Origin: Rhodoferax_B ferrireducens_A
Lineage (GTDB): Bacteria > Pseudomonadota > Gammaproteobacteria > Burkholderiales > Burkholderiaceae_C
Reading direction: 5' to 3'
Length of the DNA stretch: 64,000 nucleotides
Assembly: GCF_031458075.1 (NCBI RefSeq)
Contig: NZ_JAVDXT010000001.1
Location: 62,001 to 126,000 of the forward strand
Shown here piece by piece: positions 33,809 to 42,786 of the stretch (within the stretch, counting starts at the first letter, position 1; each line of letters opens with the position of its first letter). The notes beneath the pieces are model-generated. The model saw only the letters and a list, made by a program, of their open reading frames with translations. It was not told the origin of the DNA and did not search any database. The position numbers were made by a program, and so were the translations under genes.

Positions 33809-35029
33809 TTAGAGAGCCAGCGCTTGGGCGGGATTGGCGGCGGCGAAGGCGGCTTCTCGACCTACCGGCGGGTAAATCAACTTGCTGTTGATCATGACTT
33901 TCATTTGCTTGGCCTCTGCGCCCGTTAGCCATATCTTGCGGTCCCATCCTTTGGTTACCACAGCCCCATAGCCGCCAAGGTCGAGGCAGGTAACGTAATC
34001 CGGCTGGCTGTAGGGGGTGGTGGCCAGAGCAAGCAAGTCTGCCGCCGCGTTGTCGCCGGCCGACTTACCCGACGGGATGGCGTGCTGGCAAGACATCAGG
34101 GTGTGATTGCCTTGGTTGTCCGTCGGCGCGACCGCCGCGTCGCCAGCGACAAATACTTTGCGTGCCGTTGGAATCCGAAGATCGTGGTCTACGCGCAACC
34201 GTCCCGAGGCATCACGCTCCGCTGGAATCTGCTGGGTAAGTTCGCTGGCGCGAACGCCTGCAGTCCAAATCACGGTTGCACCCTCGATGCGCTCACCGTT
34301 TACGGTGGTCAGCCCTCCGGCGTCAATTGAGGCGACGGCTGAACCTAAGTGGCATTCAATGCCGAGGTCAGCCAGGGCCTGAAGAATCTCGGGACGCGGA
34401 CCCGGTCCAAGGTCTGGTCCAATGGTATCCGCCCGCTCCACAATGATCACGCGGATGGTGGCGCTCTCACCGAGGATGACTCTCAGCCGAGTAGGCAATT
34501 CGGTCGCTATCTCGAGTCCGGTGAAGCCCCCGCCGGCTACGATCACCGTGTTTCGCGCCATCGACGATGGCTCATTGGTAAGCGCATGCAGATGCGTTTC
34601 AAGGTCTGCAGCGTCATTGCCTTCGTCAACGCTGAATGCGTGTTCGCGCAGTCCAGGAATGTCTGGGCGAAACAGGCTGCTTCCCGCTGCGAGGACCAGG
34701 CGGTCATAGTGAACAGTCGAACTGTGACCGTTCCCATCGATGAGGTCCACCTCGTCGGTGTCGGTGCGGATCGCACGGACAGAGCCAGGGATGAAACGCA
34801 CGCCTGTCGCATCAAAGAGGTCGCGGAGCGAAACTGCCATGCCCGCAGGCGCGGCTTCGTAAAGCCTTGGGCGAATGGTCAATACGGGCTGCGGTGCAAT
34901 GAGCGCGACCTCGACGGGCCGGTTTGGACTTGCCTCCAGGGCAATTCTGCGAGCAGCGGCGAGTGCACTCCACATACCGGCGAAGCCGGCGCCGATAACG
35001 AGTATCCGTTGGGGGGTGGGATGTTGCAT
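33809..35029 (-). CDS. NAD(P)/FAD-dependent oxidoreductase, NDH-2-like
   Basis: 406 aa from ATG 35029, supported by GGAGA upstream; an in-frame upstream start adds a basic non-conserved tail. FAD motif ILVIGAGFAGMWSALAAAR, second dinucleotide motif VIVAGGGFTGLEIATEL and VFVAGDAAVAP are present. It is shorter than the NDH-2 gene next to it and lacks the membrane-binding C-terminus. Likely a soluble disulfide-reductase-fold dehydrogenase. Its neighbour upstream is an Rrf2 regulator. Confidence 0.88.
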   Translation of the reverse strand: MQHPTPQRILVIGAGFAGMWSALAAARRIALEASPNRPVEVALIAPQPVLTIRPRLYEAAPAGMAVSLRDLFDATGVRFIPGSVRAIRTDTDEVDLIDGNGHSSTVHYDRLVLAAGSSLFRPDIPGLREHAFSVDEGNDAADLETHLHALTNEPSSMARNTVIVAGGGFTGLEIATELPTRLRVILGESATIRVIIVERADTIGPDLGPGPRPEILQALADLGIECHLGSAVASIDAGGLTTVNGERIEGATVIWTAGVRASELTQQIPAERDASGRLRVDHDLRIPTARKVFVAGDAAVAPTDNQGNHTLMSCQHAIPSGKSAGDNAAADLLALATTPYSQPDYVTCLDLGGYGAVVTKGWDRKIWLTGAEAKQMKVMINSKLIYPPVGREAAFAAANPAQALAL

Positions 35030-35123
35030 TTGGGTTCTCCTTGAAAAATGCAGGGACGAGCGAATCCGCCGGTGCAAAATGGCGCCGGAATTACGCTGAA
35101 GTGAATGGGGGATTGGTCGGCGA

Positions 35124-35684
35124 CTAGCCGCTCGTTTTTCGCCGGGACTTGGGGCCGGTCACGGCAGCGATCTGCGCTTCCGTTCGGACGCCGATGCGGT
35201 TGGAAAACCAGCTGTCTAACTTGACCCCGAAGTCGGGTGGTGCTTTGTTCGCCACACCGTCGACCAAGTCCCGGATGCTGGTGCGCGCCAATTCGTCGCG
35301 CATGGCTTTCTCAGCCTTCAGCATGACGGCGTGAATGCCACAAATGCCGCGCGTCATCCACGGCGGTGGGTTTCCCTCAAAAATCGTGCACTTGCCACGA
35401 ATCTGCTGGCAGTCGAACAGCGGCTTGGCGCCTTCAATCGCGTCGACGACATCCAGCACAGAGATCTGCTCAGGCAGGCGCGCGAGCTGGTACCCACCCC
35501 GAATTCCGGCGGTGGCCTTGACCAGGCCGGCGCGCTCCAATTTCGGAAAAATCTTCGCGAGGAACGTTGTAGAGATACCCTGCAGCTCCGCCAAATCGCG
35601 GCTGCTTGCAGGTTTGGCGTCGGGGCGCGCCAGCAGGAGCAGGCAGTGCAAGCCGTACTCAGTTCCGTTTCCTATATGTGCCAT
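35124..35684 (-). CDS. Rrf2 family transcriptional regulator
   Basis: 186 aa from ATG 35684. GNGTEYGLHCLLLLAR, DLAELQGISTTFLAKIFPKL and TAGIRGGYQLARLPEQISVLDVVDAIEG are the typical HTH and wing. Three Cys follow (FDCQQIRGKC and GICGIH) with spacing C-x6-C-x15-C, unlike the C-x5-C-x5-C of IscR, so a cluster is possible but not certain. Such proteins sense nitric oxide, redox or iron. It precedes the NDH-2-like genes and probably controls them. Confidence 0.87.
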   Translation of the reverse strand: MAHIGNGTEYGLHCLLLLARPDAKPASSRDLAELQGISTTFLAKIFPKLERAGLVKATAGIRGGYQLARLPEQISVLDVVDAIEGAKPLFDCQQIRGKCTIFEGNPPPWMTRGICGIHAVMLKAEKAMRDELARTSIRDLVDGVANKAPPDFGVKLDSWFSNRIGVRTEAQIAAVTGPKSRRKTSG

Positions 35685-35825
35685 AACGAGGTAGAGGTTA
35701 GTGGGTTTTTTGATCGGGGTTTGCGCTGGAGATGGCGACCATGTTCTGGACGGACAGCGCGATGGATGCCCTGAAATCGGACAATTCCCAGCGCCAGAAC
35801 ATGGCGAGTAAGAGTTCAATGAGAC

Positions 35826-36161
35826 TCATGCTGACAGTGCTTCGCGCCGGCGAACAGCGTTGATAACCAGCAGCGGGTCATAGTAGAAGACCCGCAGACT
35901 GGTCAATCTTCCGTCTTGAACCGTCCAGGTTTCTGCCAAGCGAGTCACGTCCTCCTGACCAGATAAACCCGCGTAAACGAAGGCGTTCACGGTCGATTCG
36001 TCTGCGGTAAATGAATCGTAGCCAAACCGGTTGAAGTCAAAAGTCTTGGCGACGCGAGGCAGGATTTCCGTGACGAACTGGGAGGCACCAACCCCATCAC
36101 CGCCCCACAAAACGACCTCGCACTCTTTGAGGTGGAGTCGGCATCCGTCCGACTTGAGGAA
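35826..36161 (-). pseudogene. 5'-truncated NTF2/SnoaL-like protein
   Basis: The frame gives FLKSDGCRLHLKECEVV then LWGGDGVGASQFVTEILPRV and ends RLTSLRVFYYDPLLVINAV, a SnoaL/NTF2-like C-terminal two-thirds. An in-frame TAG at 36162-36164 and absence of a plausible ATG show that the N-terminal part is gone. A short ORF from a TTG at 36110 could still be translated. It lies between the Rrf2 gene and an intergenic repeat. Confidence 0.5.
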
Positions 36162-36385
36162 CTAGCAGCCCTGTACCTCTTTTTGTGCAGCGGCTCCACG
36201 ATATTCACAATAGAGGGGCGCTCGACAACCAGCGATGTATGGCGCTGCAGACACGTTACGCTGCTGAGCTGCAGCGAGCGGCCTTGGCACGACGGCACCA
36301 GTCTTCAGATAGCAACCCGTATCCAAACTGACAGCCTCCCGGCCCGAACTTTCTCGACCTAACTTTCCCAATTGAGCAGCTCGCC

Positions 36386-36412
36386 CAATAGGCTACAGTC
36401 GGCCAGAAGCAG
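36386..36412 (+). repeat. Intergenic repeat, copy 4 (partial)
   Basis: CAATAGGCTACAGTCGGCC followed by AGAAGCAG. It shares 22 bases with copies 2 and 3 and the AATAGG extension with copies 1 and 5. The surrounding 36165-36468 has no convincing gene. Confidence 0.7.
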
Positions 36413-36468
36413 ACGTGGCATACGCATCGAAATGGTGCTCGTATTGCTCGATAGGCGCGGAGCTTCTC

Positions 36469-37386
36469 TCACCGAATCCGTCCAGGTTGTCGCGCCTGCG
36501 ACCTCGCAAGCTCAAGAAACTGAGCCAAAACGGCTGACGGGTTGCTTTCCGAGTAAGCCATGGCGATGCCGCTGGTTAGCTTTCGAGTCTCTTCCTTGAG
36601 CGGTCGAAAGACAACGCCCTGCCGCTTGACGTTCTGCAGGGAGGCAGAGATCAACCCGATGCCTTGTCCTTCGGCGATGAGCCCGAGCAGGATGTGGTGG
36701 TCGTCGGGTTCCGGAACCGTGCGAGGCTTAAAGTCGATCCCTTCGAAGAACGCCTGGCAGTAGTCGTAGAAGCCCGGATTCAGCCTCCGTTCAAACCGGA
36801 ATACAGATTCTTCGCGGAGTTCATCAAAGCCAATTCTCCGCTTGCGAGCAAGCGCATGGTTTGCAGGCAAGGCAACCATGAGCGGCTCCTCCAGCAGCGT
36901 CTCCACCTTTAGGCCTCTGGCCTCGGTGTGCAAGCCGATGAAGGCAACGTCCATCGTTCCATTCTTGATGTCTCGGACGAGACTGATCGAATGCTTGCCC
37001 TTGGTGACGATCCGCCAGTTCGGAAAGCACTTCTGCAGGGGCTCAGACACATCGGGAATGGCACTTCGGTCGAACACCGTCGTGTAGCCGAGGACGAACT
37101 GACCGCTCTCGGCAGGTCGTGCTGCCTGCGCGGCCGCCACGGCCTTACCCGCTTGAGCCAGTGTCCGCCTGACCTCCGGCAGGAATGCCGCCCCTGCATT
37201 TGTCAGCGTTACGCCCACCTTGGTCCGTACGAACAACTCGACGCCAAGCTGCTCTTCCAACTGACGAATCTGCCGGCTTAATGGGGGTTGAGAAATGTAG
37301 AGGCGCTCCGCCGCCCGCCCGAAGTTGAGCTCCTCACTGACGGCTACGAAATACCGGAATTGTCGCAGGTCGATGGTTCCATTCAT
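36469..37386 (-). CDS. LysR family transcriptional regulator
   Basis: 305 aa. MNGTIDLRQFRYFVAVSEEL and RLYISQPPLSRQIRQLEEQL are the HTH; the C-terminal inducer domain resembles CatM/BenM-type regulators of aromatic catabolism (LLEEPLMVALPANHALA). It is divergent from the carboxymuconolactone decarboxylase-like gene with an 86-base gap, so it probably regulates that pair. Confidence 0.92.
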   Translation of the reverse strand: MNGTIDLRQFRYFVAVSEELNFGRAAERLYISQPPLSRQIRQLEEQLGVELFVRTKVGVTLTNAGAAFLPEVRRTLAQAGKAVAAAQAARPAESGQFVLGYTTVFDRSAIPDVSEPLQKCFPNWRIVTKGKHSISLVRDIKNGTMDVAFIGLHTEARGLKVETLLEEPLMVALPANHALARKRRIGFDELREESVFRFERRLNPGFYDYCQAFFEGIDFKPRTVPEPDDHHILLGLIAEGQGIGLISASLQNVKRQGVVFRPLKEETRKLTSGIAMAYSESNPSAVLAQFLELARSQARQPGRIR

Positions 37387-37472
37387 ACTTAAAAGGTATC
37401 ACAAAAAAGGTATTGGATGAATCTTCAGGCCCCTCATACAGTCACCTGACTAACTCATGCGAAGGTAAATAT

Positions 37473-37853
37473 ATGAATGACGACAGGTATGTTCGAGGTT
37501 GGGCCAAGCTCAAGGAAATCGATGGTCAGGCTGGCGAGAACGTTATCGAAAGCTTGCAAGACATCGCGCCTGACTTTGCGCGGCTGCTGATCGAGTTTCC
37601 GTTCGGCGATATCTATTCAAGGCCGGGTCTCGACCTCAAGATGCGGGAACTTGCCGTGGTGGCGGCACTCACCGCCATGGGAAATGCCGCGCCGCAACTC
37701 AAGGTGCACATCCAAGGCGCCCGCAATGTCGGCTGCTCCCGGCAAGAGATAGTCGAAGTCATCATGCAGATGGCCGTTTATGCCGGCTTCCCCGTGGCGC
37801 TCAACGGGCTGTTCGTGGCCAAAGAAATCTTCTCTCAAGAGGCCGCAGCATGA
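37473..37853 (+). CDS. Carboxymuconolactone decarboxylase family protein
   Basis: 126 aa from ATG 37473 with GAAGG upstream. LDLKMRELAVVAALTAMGNA and QLKVHIQGARNVGCSRQEIV, then AGFPVALNGLFVAKEIF, are the standard CMD fold, the size of gamma-carboxymuconolactone decarboxylase. It lacks the AhpD CxxC. It acts in the cytoplasm, probably on a lactone or as a related hydro-lyase. Overlaps the start of the SMP-30-like gene by 4 bases. Confidence 0.88.
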   Translation: MNDDRYVRGWAKLKEIDGQAGENVIESLQDIAPDFARLLIEFPFGDIYSRPGLDLKMRELAVVAALTAMGNAAPQLKVHIQGARNVGCSRQEIVEVIMQMAVYAGFPVALNGLFVAKEIFSQEAAA

Positions 37854-38671
37854 AGAAACTTTGCTACTCCATGTGCTTGGTGCTCCTGATGGCAGGTTGG
37901 CTGGATCAGCCTGTCTTTGCCCAGCAGCAGTCGGCGGGCATGTGGAAGCTGAATCGCACAGCAAGCCATGAAGGACTCAGCTCGCCGGTCGGTATGGCCT
38001 ACGACGCAGGCGGCAACCTCTACGTAGCGAACTGGTCTGCGGGCACCGTGATGCGCTTCACCCCCACGGGCGAGCGGACGGTCTTTGCCAGCGGCCTCAG
38101 CGGACCATCAGGGCTGGCCGTCTCGGCAAAAGGAGATGTCTACGTCACCTCTTACAACGAAGACCTCGTGTGGCGTTTCACGCCGAATGGCGACAAAACT
38201 GTTTTCGTCCGGGGGTTGGCAACACCTGCTGGGCTGTTCTTCGATGCGCGCGGTCGCTTGCTGATCGCGAATCGCAGGACCAATCAAATTCTCGCCGCGT
38301 CTCCAGACGGAAAGGTTGAGATCGCAGCGGAGGGCTTGCAAACACCGGTAGGTGCAGTCGAACTGGCCAATGGCGATTTACTCGTGAGCAACATCGCAGG
38401 TGGCATCTCCCTGGTGTCGGGTGGGAAGAAGTCCAGGATGGTCAATACCGAGCTGGGCAGTCCTGGCCCCGGCATCGTTACTGCCGGCGCGGACGCCGTC
38501 TATGTCGTGGACTATGGCGGCACCACGGTCAGTCGCGTCGACCGCCAAGGCGTTCGCACGGTGATTGCGGATGGTCTGAGCAGCCCGGTGGGCCTGGCGG
38601 TTGCTCCGGATGGTAGCCTGATGGTGGCGACGTGGGGTGCGAACGCCGCGTTCCAAATCCGCCGGCCATGA
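37850..38671 (+). CDS. Secreted SMP-30/gluconolactonase-like NHL-repeat protein
   Basis: 273 aa. Residues 1-25 form a signal peptide (LCYSMCLVLLMAGW, cleavage after VFA). The mature part is a beta-propeller of repeated units: SSPVGMAYDAGGNLYVAN, SGPSGLAVSAKGDVYVTS, ATPAGLFFDARGRLLIAN, each followed by a charged strand. This is the SMP-30/NHL fold found in lactonases. Periplasmic. Coupled to the CMD gene, so a lactone-related two-step function is plausible. Confidence 0.82.
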   Translation: MKKLCYSMCLVLLMAGWLDQPVFAQQQSAGMWKLNRTASHEGLSSPVGMAYDAGGNLYVANWSAGTVMRFTPTGERTVFASGLSGPSGLAVSAKGDVYVTSYNEDLVWRFTPNGDKTVFVRGLATPAGLFFDARGRLLIANRRTNQILAASPDGKVEIAAEGLQTPVGAVELANGDLLVSNIAGGISLVSGGKKSRMVNTELGSPGPGIVTAGADAVYVVDYGGTTVSRVDRQGVRTVIADGLSSPVGLAVAPDGSLMVATWGANAAFQIRRP

Positions 38672-38869
38672 TCCCAACGTTTTATCTCGGAGGAACTCGA
38701 TGTTCAACTCCTGAGAACGCTGCTGCTCCGCATTGATATGACGCTCTCACTCCTGTGTGCCTCGCTGATGTCGGCGCATGCAGCAGAGCCGGGTCCAGTC
38801 ACTGGGTGCTGCTAGTGCCGATGCAATCTTGACCAGTTGAGAATGCGGACAAAGACTGGGACTAGCAAG

Positions 38870-39240
38870 TGAATCGCCCCGGGTTTTGAGGAGGCTCAAC
38901 ACTCTGAGAGGATTGAGCCATGACGAAGTCGAACAAGTTTTTACCTGAGGTGCGCGAGCGTGCCGTACGCATGGTGCAAGAGCACCGAGGCGAGTATCCA
39001 TCTCTGTGGGACGCCATCGAGTCCGTAGCCCCCAAGACTGGTTGTGTGCCGCAGACGTTGAACGAATGGGTCAAGCGCGCTGAGGTGGATGCAGGCGTGC
39101 GTGAGGGCGTCACGACCACTGAAGCGCAACGAATGAAGGAACTGGAGCGCGAGGTCAAGGAACTGCGTCGAGCCAACGAGATACTGAAACTGGCAAGCGC
39201 GTTTTTCGCCCGGGCGGAGCTCGACCGGCGACTGAAGCAT
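38870..39240 (+). mobile_element. IS3 family element, left end only
   Basis: TGAATCGCCCCGGGTTTTGA at 38870 is a typical terminal inverted repeat of IS3-type elements, followed 30 bases later by the OrfA start. The element stops inside the end of orfA at about 39240. orfB and the right end are missing; the adjacent DNA is the 3' end of the Bug receptor gene. So a deletion or recombination joined the two. Confidence 0.8.
38920..39240 (+). pseudogene. IS3 transposase OrfA, 3' end lost
   Basis: From ATG 38920: KFLPEVRERAVRMVQEH, SLWDAIESVAPKTGCVPQTL (HTH) and VKELRRANEILKLASAFFARAELDRR (leucine zipper and end of OrfA). After ELDRRLK the frame continues into unrelated DNA to 39345. Without OrfB the fragment cannot transpose. 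Confidence 0.85.
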
Positions 39241-39251
39241 CGCCGCCTTGA

Positions 39252-40238
39252 TCAATCCGCTCGAATGTCCGCGCGCGCCGCCACCGCCCTCATTGCCGGC
39301 AGTTCGTGCTCGATACGCGCTCGCATTGCGGCAGAGTCGGCGTAAGCGGGTGTCAGGCCTAGATCGACCAAGCGTTTCCTCATGGCCTCGGGCTTCAGCA
39401 CCTCAGCGAGCGTCCTTTCGATCTTCTGCGCCACGGGTGCTGGCAGTCCGGTCGGAGCGACTAGGCCGAACCAGGAGCCCGCCTCGAATCCCGGATAGCC
39501 GCTTTCTGCCACGGTCGGAACGTCCGGTAGGCTGGGCAGGCGGTGGCTCGAGAGTGTGGCCAGCGCACGCACCTTGCCGGCCTTGATCTGCGGCAAGCTT
39601 GCGACGACGGTGTCCACAGACACTTGAACCTGGCCACCCATCAGCGCCGTGAGGCTAGGAGCGCTGCCGTTGAAAGGAACGTGCACCATGTGAATGCCGG
39701 CAGCGCTTTTGAGCATCTCGCCACCGAAATGCACCGACGAACCCGTGCCAAAAGATGCGTATGAGAACTTCTCCGGCTTGGCTTTTGCTTGCTGCACCAG
39801 GTCGGCCACACTGCGCACCCCGCTATCGTTGTTCGCCAGGAGCAGCAGGCTCATGTCGGCCACCGTGCCCAGCGCGACGAAGCTCTTGAGCGAGTCGTAT
39901 GGCAGGTTGGAACGAATAGCGGCGTTGAGCGTGAATGTGGAGTTCGACCCCAGCATCAGGGTATAGCCATCGGGCGGCGCCTTGGCCACCATCGAGGCTC
40001 CCACCACCGTGCCCGCACCGGGGCGGTTTTCAACGATCACGGGCTGGCCCAACTTCTCACTCAATCCGGTCGCCAACAGGCGTCCCAGCACATCGGTGGC
40101 GCCGCCCGGCGCAAACGGCACGACTAGCTTCAGGGGGCGATCCGGCCAGGCCGACTGAGCCCAGGCTCCGGTGGCAGACAGGGTCAGCGCGCTCAGAGCG
40201 AGGCAATGGAGGAAGTGTTTGCGGGAGAGTGTGGTCAT
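39252..40238 (-). CDS. Bug/TctC family periplasmic solute-binding protein
   Basis: 328 aa with a signal peptide (LALSALTLSATGAWAQ, cleavage after AWA). AWPDRPLKLVVPFAPGGATDVLGR and QPVIVENRPGAGTVVGA are the family hallmarks, as is VHVPFNGSAPSLTALMGGQVQ. Bug proteins bind carboxylates, amino acids or amides for tripartite transporters. It is downstream of the amidase gene on the same strand. No tctAB in this island, so the chromosomal tctBA at 6.1-8.1 kb could be the partner. Confidence 0.92.
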   Translation of the reverse strand: MTTLSRKHFLHCLALSALTLSATGAWAQSAWPDRPLKLVVPFAPGGATDVLGRLLATGLSEKLGQPVIVENRPGAGTVVGASMVAKAPPDGYTLMLGSNSTFTLNAAIRSNLPYDSLKSFVALGTVADMSLLLLANNDSGVRSVADLVQQAKAKPEKFSYASFGTGSSVHFGGEMLKSAAGIHMVHVPFNGSAPSLTALMGGQVQVSVDTVVASLPQIKAGKVRALATLSSHRLPSLPDVPTVAESGYPGFEAGSWFGLVAPTGLPAPVAQKIERTLAEVLKPEAMRKRLVDLGLTPAYADSAAMRARIEHELPAMRAVAARADIRAD

Positions 40239-40293
40239 GGCGATAGTTCCTGAGGTGAGTGGGGATAAGGGACGCGATACGGAAGGTGGTTAC

Positions 40294-41757
40294 TCAGCCG
40301 AGCAGCGGGCTACGAACACGCGAATAGCCGCTGGCTTGGTCATACGCCTGACCAATTTGCAAGACGGCCGCATCAGCCTGCGCTGGACCGATGATCTGGA
40401 TACCGGAGGGCAACCCCTGCGGATCAAATCCCGCTGGCGCCGCGAGCGCTGGCAGCCCGGCCAGACTCGCAGGAATCACGGCCTGCATCCAACGGTGGTA
40501 CGTGTCCATCTCGCGGCCGGCAACGGCGTGGGGCCAGTCCAGCTCGGCGTCGAAGGGGAAGACCTGCGCGGTGGGCATCACAAGGAAGTCGACCTGTTCG
40601 AAAAGTCCTCGCAAGCACTGATACCAGGCGCTGCGGGTTCTCATGGCGTCGTACACCTGCGGCCCGGTCAGTTGCAGACCGCGCTCGATTTCCCAGACCG
40701 CCTCGGGCTTGAGAAGCGCACGCGTGCGCGCCTCTGCATGCAGGGCCGCGTTCGCGCCGCTCACGCTAAAGCTGCGCAGGTCGATCCAGGACCGCCAGAG
40801 ACGCTCGAAGTCAAACTTCGGCGAGACTACCTCCACTTGGCAGCCAAGCGTTTCGAAATGCATGAGTGCCGAGCGGCAGACGTCCAGCAAGCCATCTTCC
40901 ATCGGCAGGTGGCCGTTCAAGTCGCCCAGCCAGCCGATGCGCACGCCACGCCAGTCGCGCGGCGTCGGTGCGAACGAGGTGCCCGTCCCCTCTCCGCGGC
41001 GCGTCAGCGGCAGGCGAGCATCGAAGCCCGCTTGCACTCCCAACAGTAGCGCCAGGTCCGGAACGTTGCGTGCCATCGGCCCGGCCACGCTGAACTGCTG
41101 GAAGAAGACCTCCTCGGTGGGCCCGTGCGGCACCAGCCCGAACGAGGTACGAAAGCCGTAAACGTTGTTGAATGCGGCCGGCGTGCGCAGCGAACCCATC
41201 ATGTCCGAGCCGTCTGCCACCGGCAGCAGGTGCAGCGCAACGGCCACTGCCGCCCCGCCGCTGCTTCCACCGGCTGTTCGGCTGGGATCGAACGCATTGC
41301 GCGTCACGCCGTAAACGGTGTTGTAGGTGTGCCCCCCAAGACCGAACTCGGGTGAATTGCTGCGCCCTATGAAGATCGAACCGCCTGCGCGCATGCGCTC
41401 GAAGACCACCGCGTCCGTGCCCGATACCTGTCCGGCGAAGATCGGGGAGCCCCGTGTGGTAACCATGCCGGCGGCGGGCATGATGTCCTTGGGTGCCTGC
41501 GGAAAACCATGCAGCGGCCCCCGCCAGTGTCCACGCGCCAGTTCCTCATCGAGGCCTCGAGCCTGTTTCAACAGGTCCGAGGCCTCCAGGGGAGCCACGA
41601 TGGCATTGACGAGAGGATTGAAACGCCCAACTTGGGCGAGGTAGGCCTGTAGGACCTCCACGCAGGAAAGGGCGCGGCTGGCAATGGCCTGGGACAGCGA
41701 AACAGCGTCAAGCTCGACGATGTCTTGGCCCTTAGCATAGTTTTGAGATGTCGGCAT
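40294..41757 (-). CDS. Amidase signature family hydrolase
   Basis: 487 aa. The Lys-cisSer-Ser triad is visible: K90 in QAPKDIMPAAG, TAGGSSGGAA at 161-170, and S189 in DMMGSLRTPAA. GRSNSPEFGLGGHTYNTVYG is the conserved substrate pocket region. It hydrolyses a carboxamide or aryl amide in the cytoplasm. Operon partner is the Bug receptor; the divergent LysR gene is likely its regulator. The precise amide is unknown. Confidence 0.92.
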   Translation of the reverse strand: MPTSQNYAKGQDIVELDAVSLSQAIASRALSCVEVLQAYLAQVGRFNPLVNAIVAPLEASDLLKQARGLDEELARGHWRGPLHGFPQAPKDIMPAAGMVTTRGSPIFAGQVSGTDAVVFERMRAGGSIFIGRSNSPEFGLGGHTYNTVYGVTRNAFDPSRTAGGSSGGAAVAVALHLLPVADGSDMMGSLRTPAAFNNVYGFRTSFGLVPHGPTEEVFFQQFSVAGPMARNVPDLALLLGVQAGFDARLPLTRRGEGTGTSFAPTPRDWRGVRIGWLGDLNGHLPMEDGLLDVCRSALMHFETLGCQVEVVSPKFDFERLWRSWIDLRSFSVSGANAALHAEARTRALLKPEAVWEIERGLQLTGPQVYDAMRTRSAWYQCLRGLFEQVDFLVMPTAQVFPFDAELDWPHAVAGREMDTYHRWMQAVIPASLAGLPALAAPAGFDPQGLPSGIQIIGPAQADAAVLQIGQAYDQASGYSRVRSPLLG

Positions 41758-41823
41758 GGCCTAAGCATATGCAGCCATCACCCTTTCCACCATCGACGAT
41801 TTATTGTGATACCTTTGCGCTTT

Positions 41824-42786
41824 ATGCAAACCAGACGCGACTCTCCTCTGATCTCTCGCGGCCTGCAAGGCGCCGCCCTGCGCTACTTTCTTGCTGTCGT
41901 TCGCACCGGCTCGCTCAGTGACGCAGCCGTGCAGTTGAACGTCACACCGTCCGCCGTCAGTCGACAGGTGGCGACGTTGGAGGAACTGCTGGACGTACCG
42001 CTGTTCGAGCGCAGGCCGCGCGGCATGGTGCCCAGTGCAGCAGGCGAACTGCTGGCCGCGCACGTGCGCCGCGGCGAACTGGAGGCGGACCGCGTGGTCT
42101 CCGACATCCAGGGGCTACGGGGCCTCAGGCGTGGTCGTGTGCGTATCGGTAGTTCCGCAGGTTTCGCGCTCGAGTTCCTCCCACGCGTGATCGCCGAGTT
42201 CCATGGACGTTATCCGGGTCTGCAGTTCAATTTGCAGACAGCCAGCCCAGCAGCCGTTGGCACGCTGGTCGTGCACGGCGAGGTCGACCTGGGGTTGACC
42301 TACAGTCGCTCGGCTGAGCAGGACCTGCATGTCTTGCACCGGCAGAACGCGCCCGTGATGGCCATCATGCGACCCGACCATCCGTTGGCGCACCACGCTA
42401 CTGTGACGCTAGCACAGATGCACGGTTACCCCATCGCACTGCCGGGGCCGGAGAACACGGTGCGACAGCTCTTCGACATTGGCTGCAGCGAACGAAGTCT
42501 GGTCTTCCAGCCGGTGCTCAGCAGCAACCAATTCGAAACGCTCACGAACTTCGTGCTGCATGGTGGTGGGCTGTCGATCTCCGGCGAACTGACCGTACGT
42601 GGCCGGCTCGAACGTGGCGAGCTGCGTGCCGCGCAAATCCGCGATCCTGGCATGAGAAGCCGATCCGTCGAATTGCAGACGCTGGCGGGACGCACGCTGC
42701 CCGAAAGTGTCGCTACGTTTGCAGAGTTCTTGCGCGAGCGCCTGCCGCCGGCCACCGCGTCGGACCATTTGGCACGGCGCACCTGA
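41824..42786 (+). CDS. LysR family transcriptional regulator
   Basis: 320 aa from ATG 41824. An upstream in-frame start at 41725 would lie inside the amidase gene and is rejected. ALRYFLAVVRTGSLSDAAVQ and TPSAVSRQVATLEELLDVPL form the HTH. The effector domain follows (AEFHGRYPGLQFNLQTAS). It is divergent from the amidase-Bug operon (66-base gap), the usual LysR arrangement. Confidence 0.92.
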   Translation: MQTRRDSPLISRGLQGAALRYFLAVVRTGSLSDAAVQLNVTPSAVSRQVATLEELLDVPLFERRPRGMVPSAAGELLAAHVRRGELEADRVVSDIQGLRGLRRGRVRIGSSAGFALEFLPRVIAEFHGRYPGLQFNLQTASPAAVGTLVVHGEVDLGLTYSRSAEQDLHVLHRQNAPVMAIMRPDHPLAHHATVTLAQMHGYPIALPGPENTVRQLFDIGCSERSLVFQPVLSSNQFETLTNFVLHGGGLSISGELTVRGRLERGELRAAQIRDPGMRSRSVELQTLAGRTLPESVATFAEFLRERLPPATASDHLARRT

